From Agaricus subrufescens (lineage: Eukaryota; Basidiomycota; Agaricomycetes; Agaricales; Agaricaceae), in contig CM057057.1 in the NCBI GenBank assembly GCA_029945375.1, positions 2,418,001 to 2,482,000 on the forward strand: 64,000 nucleotides of DNA, read 5' to 3'. Shown piece after piece: positions 1-10,119 of the stretch (position 1 is its first letter; every line of letters begins with the position of its first letter). The notes beneath the pieces were generated by a model, which saw only the letters and a list, made by a program, of their open reading frames with translations, did no database searches and was not told the origin of the DNA. The position numbers and the translations under genes were made by a program.

Positions 1-603
1 GGGCCTTTGCCATCATCCTTGGGGATAGGTTGGACAGAAACGGTTCTGTTGTCCAACAAAGTTTGGTATTCCTTTTCTTGAAATTTGACATGGGAACCCT
101 ACGAAAGAGAGATTAGGAGCGGGTCAACTAAGAACGGGGGGAATTGACGTGCCGAGATAATGTGAGCTGAGACCCATTGTTGAACATTCTCCTTTGTTTG
201 TTTATCATACAGCTCCTCTGTGATTTGAACATCGTCGCCATTATGACCAGGAGGAGGTCCTTGATGACTGCAACAGAGTCAGGCCTGTTTTACCACAGAG
301 ACATATCTATGAGACGACGCACGGTTTCCGTGAAAGAGCCATGACAGCCTTGTTTGTGGGCACTAGTAGGGTGTACTTTTCGCTTTCGTCATCTAGGATC
401 CTGCTGAGCTCGATTTCGCGAGCATACGAGTAGAAAATGGAGGCGGACGGTTCGATGGTCAGGAGGTCGGCCAGAGACGGTTGAGTATGCTTTTCAGGAA
501 CAAAATCGTCGTTAATGGAGCCCATGATGACCTGCTCAGTGGCTGATGTTGATACAAAGGAAAGGGTAGAGAGGAGGAGGAAAGAGAGACAATGGAGCTT
601 CAT
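1..603 (-). CDS. Fasciclin (FAS1)-domain secreted protein, 3' end cut by window edge
   Basis: A cleavable signal peptide (MKLHCLSFLLLSTLSFVSTS) is followed by a FAS1-type start: a SLADLLTIE-like segment and then LLVPTNKAVMAL, the conserved H1 box of fasciclin domains. I read three exons: 603-323, 267-153 and 98 to the edge. After the second exon the protein continues with QQWVSAHIIS and then GSHVKF, as expected around the fasciclin H2 region. Intron 1 is GT-AG. Intron 2 joins in frame only with a GC donor (GCACGT) at 152. FAS1 proteins are extracellular or GPI-linked adhesion proteins; the function here is inferred from the family only. The C-terminus is outside the window. Confidence 0.75.
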
Positions 604-1215
604 GGTCAGTGATGAGAGCCGTGCATCACTCCAGCTGTGCCCGGGCTAATTTCGGCAATTGCCATCATCCTCCCACATCAGGGTTTCTTGGGCACCCATT
701 ATACCTTCCTCCGATATCCTCATGGGTTTCTGATACAAGCCTCATCACCATATCATCTCTTTAAGGAGATGCCGGCCTCTTTACCGAGGGCCACTTGGAA
801 GGGTGCCAGTGCGGTGTTCCTGGCCGGCTGGAAGCGCCATCGATGTACCAGGTACTATTAGTGGCCGCGAAAATCATAACTGGCGAATGGAATCGAGTAA
901 AAAACAAGTTCACTGTCTAGGCTTTCGCTTTTCTTTCTTAACTTTCCAATCCTTCGGGTAAAGGATAGTATCCCACTACGTAGGGTTCTATTCTTATCCT
1001 ATTACACGTGAGTTCAATTGCTTCTCTCCACCACAAAGAAATCACAGAAAATATCTGCGTGGAATACGATGGCGTCATTGCCTTGTCAGCATCCATAGTT
1101 CTAGCACTCATTGGAGGAGTACTTTTTTCCCAAGCTCAAGAGAGTGAAATAGATAAGAAGGCATGTGGGCATATTCCTTCGATTCCTTTTCCTGCGCCCC
1201 AACATCACTTTCAAA
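604..1215. other. Intergenic region between divergent fasciclin and aldo/keto reductase genes
   Basis: I see no convincing gene. A 74-codon plus-strand frame at 637-861 has no recognisable motif and no neighbouring exons. The stretch should hold the promoters of both flanking divergent genes. Confidence 0.4.
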
Positions 1216-3039
1216 ATGACCAGCGAAGCAGATGTCAAACTTGAGTTCGATCCGAAGGATATGCCTTTTAGAAGGTTAGGTCCTTCTGGTCTAAGAGTTC
1301 CAGTCTTCTCCCTAGGTGGATGTAAGTGTATAACGAAGATTGCCGTGAAATTTCTTTTATCAGCGAGGAATTTTTTTTACTAGGGCTTACACTTGGTGGA
1401 ACTGTCTTGGGCGATCCTGTCAAAGTGAGAGGATACACCAAATGGTTCACAATCTATATCTGATAAATCTCTACAGGAAATAATCAAAACGGCCTTTGAT
1501 GCTGGGATCAACATGTTTGATACTGCTGAGACCTATGCGAAAGGAAAATCCGAGCTCGAAATGTAAGCATCTCGTGATTTACTGTACCACTGCAAGAACG
1601 AATCCTAAATGCCCCATTTTTATTTCTGAAATCTTTTCATCGACAACTGATGATATTTCTCTTTGTTTTTACAGGGGAAGGGCAATCAGGGAGCTCGGAA
1701 TCAGGAGAGCCGATATAGTTGTTACGACCAAGCTTTTCTGGGGAACTCGGAGTGGACCTAACAACATGGGTTTGTCTCGTAAACAGTAAGTTATCATTAT
1801 TACATCTTTCTTACGGCATCAAACGGAATAAACCTTATAATCATAGCATCATCGAAGGCACTAAGGAGAGTTTGGAACGAATGGGGATGGAATATGTAGA
1901 TGTCATCTTCGCTCATCGATATGACGTTACTAGTAAGGAAATGACTTTCTTGCCAGGCAATTTTCACTTAATGACCCTTTTTTAAAGTTCCTATGGAGGA
2001 AGTCGTTCGTGCCTTCAACTGGGTCATCGAAAAAGGATGGGTAAGATAGTCATCTTCCAATGATAGTTTTAGTGACTGACAGACATCACTTCAGGCATAT
2101 TATTGGGCAACTTCTGAGTGGACTGCTCGTGAAATTGAAGAGGCATGGCGTAGGTCTTTCCTCTTAAGCAAGATATGTCGTATATTCACCTTTTATTTCA
2201 AGACATCGCTAACAAACTTGGTCTCATGGGTCCTATCGCCGAGCAATGCCAACACAAGTAAGTGCACTATAAGAAGTTCTAAAGCGTTGCAACTTAACTC
2301 TTTTGATAGCATGTTCCACCGTGAACGGCCTGAGAAGGAATATGAGTAAGTATACTACACTATCAGCTACCGGCATAACCAATATTAAGAAAAAAATAGT
2401 CCGTTGTACAGGAAGTACAAAATGTCTACCACGGCCTTCTCATGCTTAGCTAGCGGTCTCTTGACTGGAAAGGTGAGCCTTCCCTGCTCAGCTGAGTGAA
2501 CTCCATTCACCCATCCCTTTCTAGTACAACGACGGTATCCCAAGTGGTTCTCGTTATGATACCCACTCGTCATTCTTCTCCAAGACCATTGAAGCACTCA
2601 AAAGCCCCGAAGGTCAGGAAAAAATACGCAAAGTCAAGGAACTGACGACACTCGCTAAAGAAGGTTCGCTTCAACCGTCTTCCTTTCTGCGAGCCAGAAA
2701 TAATAATAAATTCCGCCATTGTAGAACTGGACACTACACCTCAAGCCCTTGCACTTGCTTGGGTAGCTAAAAACACCAACACCGGTAGTGTCATTTTAGG
2801 AGCATCCAGCCCAGAGCAGTTACTCGAAAATCTGAAAGCTGTGCAAGTGATGCCTAGACTGACACCGGAGATAATGGAGAAGATTGAGAACATTTTGCAG
2901 AACAAGCCTACACCTGCGGTCAGTGTTTTGTTATTATTAAGAAAACAAAGGCGTGATCTGAGTTTTTTAAAATTTCTTTTAGGAACAATATGGAAGGCCA
3001 GCTCTTGACCCTCATGGAAGAGAGCATTTGTATATTTGA
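1216..3039 (+). CDS. Aldo/keto reductase, voltage-gated K+ channel beta-subunit type (AKR6-like)
   Basis: Thirteen exons join in phase to a 363-residue protein. Exons: 1216-1321, 1384-1424, 1477-1562, 1675-1785, 1847-1932, 1988-2040, 2095-2149, 2203-2257, 2310-2345, 2400-2472, 2525-2663, 2725-2918, 2983-3039. It starts with FRRLGPSGLRVPVFSLGGW and contains GINMFDTAETYAKGKSE (catalytic Asp and Tyr), VVTTKLFWG (Lys), DVIFAHRYD (His), a YYWATSEW segment and VILGASSPEQL near the C-terminus, which is the NADP-binding AKR barrel in the Kv-beta layout. Length fits the fungal homologues, which are soluble NADPH-dependent oxidoreductases of uncertain physiological substrate. The start at 1216 is chosen because the homologous sequence begins right after it; an upstream in-frame ATG at 1165 would add 17 unlikely residues. 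Confidence 0.93.
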
Positions 3040-3962
3040 AAGAATTTTGCGTTGTGTGGCAGTAAGCTAAATTTAATCTGGAGCTTCGACTTCTGTGCTT
3101 CGACTGTCAATGAAGCTGTGTTATGTCATGTACGGGATGTTTGATGAATGTTCGAGTGAATGCTACTGTTCTTTCGTAAATTACATGGCCCAGGGGAACC
3201 CCGGGCATGAAGACGACATGAGGGTGCGGCAGCCTTGGATGCACCACTGTGGTCTGAACGACAAAAGGATCTTCCAACTTCGACTTCGATTCGGATAATC
3301 ATGGACAATATGAGTCCTTTGATAGAAGACGCCCCGACTTCTGAGACGTAAAAGTTCTTAAGCAAAGCAGTGGCGAGGAAATTTTCTTGTACCTCCCCTT
3401 TTTTTCACGGAGACCACTATGTATCGCTGCTTTGCAGCCATTTTACCCCTCCTCGTATATGCTATCGGCGCAGCTGGTTTACCAGCGGCAGAAAGACAGG
3501 TGAATTATTTTCTCTACCCTTAATCTCTCGATCATTTAAGACCACTGCCACCGATGTAGAAAAAAACCAGCTCGGATAGTCGTTCGCTGCTGCTTTGTGC
3601 CAATCCAAGGTTAACGTCACCTTGTACAATAATCCTCTGGGATGACCTTCAATGTATGGAGCTCCCCCTTGAATGGGATAACGTCGTGGTTAGTGTTGCG
3701 CCGAAAGGAAGTGGGCAACGTTGTATTTTATATCGGTGCGTGCGCACGTGTTTATTCAATGAGAAGCAAAAAAAATAAAAGAGGCCCGATATAGTGATTA
3801 CGGGTGTAATGGCCCGAGTTTGGAAATTACGGGGTACATGCCTGAACTTCCAAACTTCGAGAACCAAGTTTCATCATTTCGATGTTTTGCAGACTTTTCG
3901 GATTCTTGAAACTATGATGTCTATTCCCGAATGACATATTGATGGGTGAACGAAATAACATG
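3040..3962. other. Intergenic stretch
   Basis: Apart from the weak two-exon frame at 3419-3579 I see no coding, RNA or repeat signal here. Open frames on both strands are short and lack family motifs. Confidence 0.4.
3419..3579 (+). CDS. Possible tiny secreted peptide (weak)
   Basis: An ATG opens a hydrophobic signal-like segment (MYRCFAAILPLLVYAIGAAG), then a GT-AG intron (3500-3540) joins in frame to 13 more codons and a stop, giving about 39 residues. The hydrophobic run and clean splice sites are the only support. It could be the 5' remnant of a longer secreted-protein gene. I assign no function. Confidence 0.2.
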
Positions 3963-4045
3963 TGCCCCATGGCCCAGCTGGCTAAGGCGTCTGACTGTTA
4001 TAACACGCAATCAGAAGATCGAGAGTTCGAGCCTCTCTGGGGCAG
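3963..4045 (+). tRNA. tRNA-Asn (GTT) with a 9-nt intron
   Basis: A complete cloverleaf is visible. The acceptor stem TGCCCCA/TGGGGCA (3963-3969 with 4038-4044) pairs perfectly, with discriminator G at 4045. The D arm, the anticodon stem TCTGA/TCAGA and a T arm GAGAG-TTCGAGC-CTCTC are all present. The anticodon loop is 16 nt. With anticodon GTT at 3997-3999, removing 4001-4009 right after position 37 leaves the standard 7-nt loop CTGTTAA, the canonical place for a eukaryotic tRNA intron. The sequence closely resembles yeast tRNA-Asn. Confidence 0.93.
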
Positions 4046-4063
4046 GAGACTTTCCAGACAATC

Positions 4064-4069
4064 TTTTTT
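4064..4069 (+). terminator. RNA polymerase III terminator of tRNA-Asn
   Basis: A run of six T lies 18 bp downstream of the tRNA 3' end, the usual Pol III stop signal. Confidence 0.7.
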
Positions 4070-4456
4070 CTCTCCCTCTCCGTTTTCAGTCGCTTGGAAA
4101 TTATTCGGCTCTTCTGAGAACTTAAGACCGGGCCAGTCGCGATGAAATGGTAAGCATAACCCGGAGATATTTTGTCTGGCATTGTACTCTAGAGAGACAA
4201 TGACCATTTGATCATCATTGCATTGCATTGATTTGCCCTGGTAACGGGTTGTGATGTTGACCCTGACTGGACATAGGCGCTGGGAATGACATGGGACCCC
4301 GATTGAAGAGGGAATACTATCGAGGCCAGACGACAGGAGTGCAACGGGAGTGTGAAGGATCTGAAAGGGGTAGCAGGGGTCCCGGATGAAAGAGTTTCTA
4401 CCCGCCCTCGTTGACTTTCTATTATTTTCTTTTCCTCCCCATCCTCCGCACTAGCA

Positions 4457-6196
4457 ATGGACACTCCCACGGTTCCCTCGCCAGGCGCTGCAGATGACAG
4501 TGCGGACGAACGTTCTTCTACTCCCGGTCGCCAACAGACTCCCCACTCAACCTCCCCCATGCCTCGCTCAGTTCCTCTGACGCGCACAGTCGCTATCATC
4601 AAACACCATGCCCTTCAGCATCGCTTCGAGATTGAGCCCAGAATCCAGGGTGCCAGCTTTGAGGTCAGTTACCTTTCCCCCCGCGACTTCCTCAATCTCA
4701 ACTTTGGGTAGATCGTCAAAGAAAGGCAGATGGAGTTCGACGTCGAAACCGACCCTGATGCTCTGTATGACCTCTTCGGCGATGACGCCGACTCCCTAGC
4801 AGAGTAAGAACCATTCGCTAATCATCTCGGCCTCATATCCCCTTGATTCATTGATTAAACTTCAGGGGTCCCGTTTGGGTCTATGTTCTCGAGCGCAAAC
4901 GCGCAGTTGAGGTGTGGAACACTCTTATGGGTGATGTCGATCCGCAAGTAGCCCGCGCCGATGCTCCCAACTCGCTCCGCGCACTTTATGGTATCTCGCG
5001 CGAACAGAACGCACTCATGGGCTCTCCTGATACTCAAACCGCCGAACTCCAAATATCCGCTCTCTTCGCTTCTTCACCTCCTTTCCGTACTTCAGACCTT
5101 CCTTCTGATACTGATGATTCTCAGCGCTACTGTTCCATCCATTCGCTCTCCTCATCTGTCCTTGAAAGCCTTCAACATGAAGAGAGCGAAGCTGGTTATA
5201 CCGCTAGCAGCATCACCGGTGTTGGTAGCAATCCATCCAATGGCAAACCGACATTTAAAGCCCGCCCTGTCCCCGCCACCAACGTAGAGCCAGACATTGT
5301 ACCACGTATGACTCGTGCAGCAGCTCTTCGTATCACTGGTGCAGTTGCAGATGCCAGAGTATCTCCTAGCCGACCACGAGCACCATTGACAAAAGAACGT
5401 CTTGCAGAGACTTTTGCCAATGTTCCAGGGCATAAACGAGCGTCTTCTATCGCAGTCGCTTCAACTGCACCACCTGCCATAGCTCCTCGTATGACCAAGG
5501 CCGCCGCGCTACGTATTGCCAAAGAGAATGGTGGTACTTCCAATGGTAGTCCCAAAGCATCCCCAATGAGGCGTGCCGTAACGGACGGAGGAGCGACTCC
5601 CGTTCGAAAGACTCAAGCTACATTCGAAGGCGTACCTGGACACAAGAGACGAGAGACAATCAGCGTTGCCAGTGTCAAACCACCAACTGTAGCTCCTAGG
5701 TTGAACAAGAGCGCGGCTTTGAGACAGAATAGTATGGGAACAGCTGCTAGTCCTTCTGGTTCGTACACTAACAATTACTCTCTATTCTTTTCCTGACATG
5801 TTTCCACTAGGTAAAGGCTCTCCAGCGATATCCCGTACAACTTCATCTAACTCTCCAGCGATATCCCGCACAATTTCATCTAACTCTCCAAGACGACAAT
5901 CTCTAACATCGACACAAACTCCTTCCACACCAAACCGTCGAGCCACATCAGCCCTCGATGTTCACACACCCAAATCACCTCTAGTCTCTGGCAATACTAC
6001 CACCCCCGGTCGATCTCCTAGTGCATTGGCGAAATCACGTCCACCTACAATTACTCCAAGGACGAACAAGAGTGCTGCTCTGAGAGCGGCTAAACAAGAA
6101 GCTGAAGCTCAGGCTCAAGCTGCTGCTGCGCGGAAAGCGACTAGAAATTCCAGAGCCCCACCTTCTAGTTTCAAGCCCAGTACGGTCTCTACGTGA
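4457..6196 (+). CDS. NDP-kinase-like (NME) pseudo-kinase domain with repetitive basic tail
   Basis: Exons 4457-4663, 4712-4803, 4866-5758 and 5811-6196 join in phase to 525 residues. Residues about 40-195 follow the NDPK fold: TRTVAIIKHHALQHR at the first strand, a FEIVKERQMEF helix-strand, VWVYVLERKRAVEVWNTLMG, NSLRALYGIS, then NALMGSPDTQTAE. In active NDP kinases the last segment is NxxHGSD; here the phosphate-accepting His is Met, so the domain is predicted catalytically dead. The rest is low-complexity, Ser/Pro/Ala-rich and basic, with repeated PR-x-(T/N)-K-(A/S)-AALR boxes and two VPGHKR boxes. The role is unknown; a binding or regulatory function is my inference. Confidence 0.85.
5302..6084 (+). 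repeat. Four degenerate PRxTKAAALR-coding repeats
   Basis: Copies lie at about 5302-5331, 5485-5514, 5695-5724 and 6055-6084, encoding PRMTRAAALR, PRMTKAAALR, PRLNKSAALR and PRTNKSAALR. Copies two and three are preceded by a VPGHKR-(x)n-SVAS unit, so the real repeat is about 60-70 codons with diverged spacers. Confidence 0.75.
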
Positions 6197-6461
6197 TAAT
6201 GCTGCTTTGCTTGTCTCTTTTTATGTGCTTTCCGTTGGTGTCTGATAGGGTAAATCTATGGTTATTATCTATTTTCTTTTTCTTATGCAAATATTCTCTG
6301 ACATCTTATTTGGATAATTATGTTTCTATATACTGATTTGAGTACAAAAGTGTACAACGTTTCTCAGAATGTAGATAAAACCAGAAGTATATTGCTACAA
6401 TCACAAGAACCCGAATAGCTACTATCTGTACATTACAAAGTCTGAACGCTTGTCCGGGCGA

Positions 6462-7864
6462 TCAAGCGTACTTCTTGACATCCTCCGCGGAAGGACCAGT
6501 GGGTTCATCTGAAGCTGCTAGATTACATTGATGGAATGCTCTAACTTGATCAGGTGTGAATGCTCCAACGACACTATGAAGAAGACCTCTATTATGGAAA
6601 AGGATGAAATCGTTTTCTTTCCAGTCGTGAGGATAAACAAGCTGTTTGACAGTAGGTTAGGATCTCTTGTGCCACCTGCAGATATGTATAAAGGCTCACC
6701 GAAGGAGAGATGGCTGGGCGTTGCATCTTGTAAAGAATCTCGCGGACTTGTTTGAGATCGGTGATATGTGCACCATCGGGGTATAAGACACCTTCACGAT
6801 TTGCGCCTTGAGGTAGCGGATCGACGAGGAGCTCTTGGGCGCCACAAGGATGAACTTGGAAATGCAAGTTTCCTGTGACGGGGTTCTTCCAAGTCTAGAT
6901 TCGCCGTTTCAATAACCTGATGACTGTATAAAGTAGATTATAGGACGTACCACAGGGAACACTTTGACCTTTGACTCTTCCCAAGGTGGTAACTCATTCA
7001 TAGATAATTCCTTTCCTTCGCTCTCAATACCCAATCCCGTAGGAAGCGCACGAGCAGGAGCCATCCAAACATAAGGATGAGGCGCATACTTCACCTTTGA
7101 CCTTACCGCCAAACTCTTATGCTCATCACTCAACATCTCAAACATAGTCCTCCCAGAAACAAAAGCCGTAGTCCCTAGAGGTACCCGCAGTTCATCTCCA
7201 GTCCCATCATCATATCTACAGATCTGGCTATCCCCACCAGGCACCTTTAAGCCATATAGGGTGGTGACTTTCGGGGGGTTCAAATCGTACAGGGCAGCAT
7301 CGATATGCCAGCGATAATATCTCGTAGCAGTGAACTCTTCTTCCGGGGGTATACGAGTCTTATGAAACGTGGTGTGGGAGGGATGTTTCAATTTGGCTTC
7401 GGCTAGACCTTCGTGGTTGTATACTGTTCCATTACCGATAAGTTGGACTTGGGGCACGCGGGGGATGGTCTTGAGGTCGGGATGAAGAATAGATGCTTTA
7501 GTAGATTGGGTTTTGTTATTACCGTGCCCATATGATTCAGATGTGGGGTCAAAAGACTAGAGGGTAGGTGAATGATCGTTCTGTATCTGTGCCTGGAAGC
7601 TGCTTGCCTTGGTCAGTGCATACTGGTCTTCTGGGGTAACGACAACGTTGCGGAAGAGAAGGGCATCATGCTGCAGAACAGATGGGTAAGGAGATCAGGG
7701 CGGTGGTGACGCCATCATACCTTGTACAACGCCTCCTGCACCTCTTTGAGCTGCTCAGGGGTCAGCTTTCCCGGGTGGAGGCCAACGACTTCACGACCAA
7801 AATTGGCGAATTTGGAGGCGTCGGCAGAGGCAGGGAGGGGGAGGGGAGCGAGCTGGATGGCCAT
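6462..7864 (-). CDS. TauD/TfdA-family alpha-ketoglutarate dioxygenase, probably xanthine dioxygenase (XanA-like)
   Basis: Exons 7864-7721, 7670-7608, 7556-6951, 6894-6700 and 6641-6462 join in phase to 395 residues. The Fe(II)-binding HxD lies in YRWHIDAALY; the distal His lies in HNRGLLHSVVG, and an arginine follows in DQVRAFHQCNLA. RYDDGTGDE, PLGTTAFVSG and YAPHPYVWMAPAR agree with the fungal XanA subgroup as I remember it. XanA converts xanthine to uric acid using alpha-ketoglutarate and O2. The substrate is inferred from overall resemblance, and another TauD substrate is possible. Intron 2 has a GC donor (AAG|GCAAGC at 7607). Confidence 0.8.
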
Positions 7865-8116
7865 CGGCAGTGGACAGGAGCTAAGGCTGGCTGGACACGC
7901 TGCTTATATAGACTCTCATAAGCTCCTTCCGGCTCCGACTAATAAAGTTAATCCGCCCCGTCTCATTGTGATCTCAGTAACTCGCGATACATGCATATGA
8001 TCATATTCTTTTTTTCGAGCATGGATGGATGTATGCAGGGGGCGAGTGCATAGGAGGGGCGTAGCTAACAAGACAAACAGATCACACCACACTGTATCGC
8101 AAATGTCTCCGGCCGT
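7865..8116. other. Short intergenic region upstream of the dioxygenase gene
   Basis: It contains the promoter of the dioxygenase (-) and the 3' flank of the eL21 gene. No other signal is seen. Confidence 0.4.
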
Positions 8117-8772
8117 CTAGATCGTCGTCTCGTATGGCACCGGTCTCATTGTCTGAGGTGCATTGTTCTCAGTCGATACTGTATGGGCTTCCCGAGGTAG
8201 GGCAGGTATGCGTTTCAGGTTGATACGTTCTGTACCACACATACGGTGAGTAACCTTATCAAGCGATAGTACACTGAATCTTACCATTCTTTTCCCTGGC
8301 GGCAACATGCGCATCGTGGTTGGCCTTTACTCGGTCGAGGAATTCTTGACGGCACTTTGAATGCTTGACGTGTTCGATACGGATGTTGACACGCTTCTCC
8401 ATGTATCGGTTTCCGACAACCTTGTACACAATGACACCAACGGCAGATGGGGTTACATTGTAGACGACACCGGTCCGCCTTTCACAATGTGAGTTGCCCT
8501 TGTATGCGCATTGAACTTGGAGAAGTGGCGACCCACCCATGGTAGTACTTGTGGGGCATACCCTTTTGTTGTGCGGCATTGGCTTTGATGTCAACAATGT
8601 CACCAACACGGAAGTTGGTCAGGTAAACCGACAGTCCAATATTTCCATGCTCTGAGAAAAACGGCCTCTCATTAACGATGATGAATAGCTCAGGAATGAA
8701 GCACTACACACCCTTGAAGCTACGGCTGAACATTTGGCGCGTACGCGCCCGATAACCAAATGAGTGCGGCAT
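8117..8772 (-). CDS. RPL21: 60S ribosomal protein eL21
   Basis: Four exons (8772-8712, 8651-8537, 8478-8285, 8229-8117) give 160 residues, exactly the usual eukaryotic eL21 length. Recognisable eL21 segments are [17 protein letters not shown], a [20 protein letters not shown] segment, [16 protein letters not shown] and [15 protein letters not shown]. It is a structural component of the cytosolic large ribosomal subunit. It is transcribed away from the uS4 gene, with only 287 bp between the start codons. Confidence 0.97.
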
Positions 8773-9059
8773 CTTGTTTTGAGGAAAGAGTTAACGGTCT
8801 GATTTCGAGAGGAATTTGCGGGGATGGGGTGATGAATATCCAGTCAGTACGAATTCATACTCAGATCAACTCTGATACTCACCGTCGAACGGGATGCCGG
8901 AGTCTTGTCAGTGTCGTCAATACCAAACGAGTGCGAGGAAGGGACGGCAACTTCCGGGTGGCTGCCCACCAACTGCACAGTTGTGGCTGTGCCATCAAAT
9001 CATTTCCAGTTTGTGTATTCGTTCGATACAAGTCTCCTCCAAGGTAAAGTTCAACCAAA
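8773..9059. promoter_or_regulatory. Shared divergent promoter of eL21 and uS4 genes
   Basis: The 287 bp between the two start codons must carry the 5' UTRs and promoters of both ribosomal protein genes. A short conventional TATA-less region serving both directions is plausible; the element boundaries cannot be seen by eye. Confidence 0.65.
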
Positions 9060-9940
9060 ATGCCGAGGTAATGTCGTCGTAGATTGTCTCTGTCTCTGTC
9101 AGTGCTGACGAGCCAATGCAGGGCCCCGAGGAACCACAGCAAGACGTGAGTAACTAGATATCCGATCTTCAAGATCCACCTCTGTGTGGAGGGTGTGTGC
9201 ACTGTGCTGACTTGCTTCATGCCACTCCGTGCCCCCCATTCCCATGTTCTTGCACTCTTTCGTGCTACCATGGATGATATAGATATAAGATCCCCCGTCG
9301 CCCTTTTGAGGCCCCCCGTCTCGATGCTGAGCTCAAGGTACGCCTCACCGCTCCCACTCAACGATCACTTTTTCCAATGATCAAATTATCTAGCTCGCCG
9401 GAGAGTACGGTCTCCGTAACAAGTGTGAAATCTGGCGTATCGCCCTCACACTCTCCAACATCCGTCGTGCCGCTCGTGAACTTCTCAAACTCGACGCCAA
9501 GGATCCCAAACGTCTTTTCGAGGGTAACGCCCTTATTCGTCGATTGGTCCGTATCGGTGTGCTCGACGAAAGCCGCATGCGTCTCGATTACGTGTTGGCT
9601 CTGAAGATTGAGGATTTCTTGGAGAGAAGGTTACAAACCCAAGTATTCAAAAGCGGTCTTGCGAAGAGTATCCATCATGCTCGTGTATTGATTAAGCAAA
9701 GGCACATTCGGTGGGTGATTTTTCACGTTCGCAATGTGCTTGCTGATTATTGAAACCACTTTGTTCAGTGTTGGCAAACAAATTGTTGACATCCCTTCGT
9801 TCGTCGTCCGTCTCGACTCTCAAAAGCACATCGACTTTGCCCTTACCTCACCTTATGGTGGTGGTCGTCCTGGTCGCGTTAAGCGTAAGCGCGCTGCTGC
9901 TGCCGCCAAGGGCGGTGATGAAGCAGAGGAAGAAGAGTAA
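9060..9940 (+). CDS. RPS9: 40S ribosomal protein uS4 (S9)
   Basis: Exons 9060-9067, 9122-9145, 9283-9337, 9394-9710 and 9769-9940 join to 191 residues. The first exon is only 8 nt (ATGCCGAG). The protein reads [20 protein letters not shown], then [43 protein letters not shown], the S4 RNA-binding part [19 protein letters not shown] and an acidic tail AEEEE. It belongs to the small ribosomal subunit near the decoding site and is the divergent partner of eL21. Confidence 0.97.
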
Positions 9941-10119
9941 ACGATTGGCCTTCATTAAATATTGTCCCTTGGGCATGTACACTTGGAGATGTCAGTCACC
10001 TTCAAATGTATATACATGGTTACTTGGTCTTCCGATCACTCATTCGCTCACTTTATGCCTTGTATCGTATGACGACACACACAAAACAACTATGTTATGT
10101 TGCATGCACTACAAAAGTA

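Noticed and set aside
637..861. Plus-strand 74-codon frame between fasciclin and aldo/keto reductase genes
   Set aside because: No motif, no joinable exons, and composition like intergenic DNA; both strands give equally plausible short frames.
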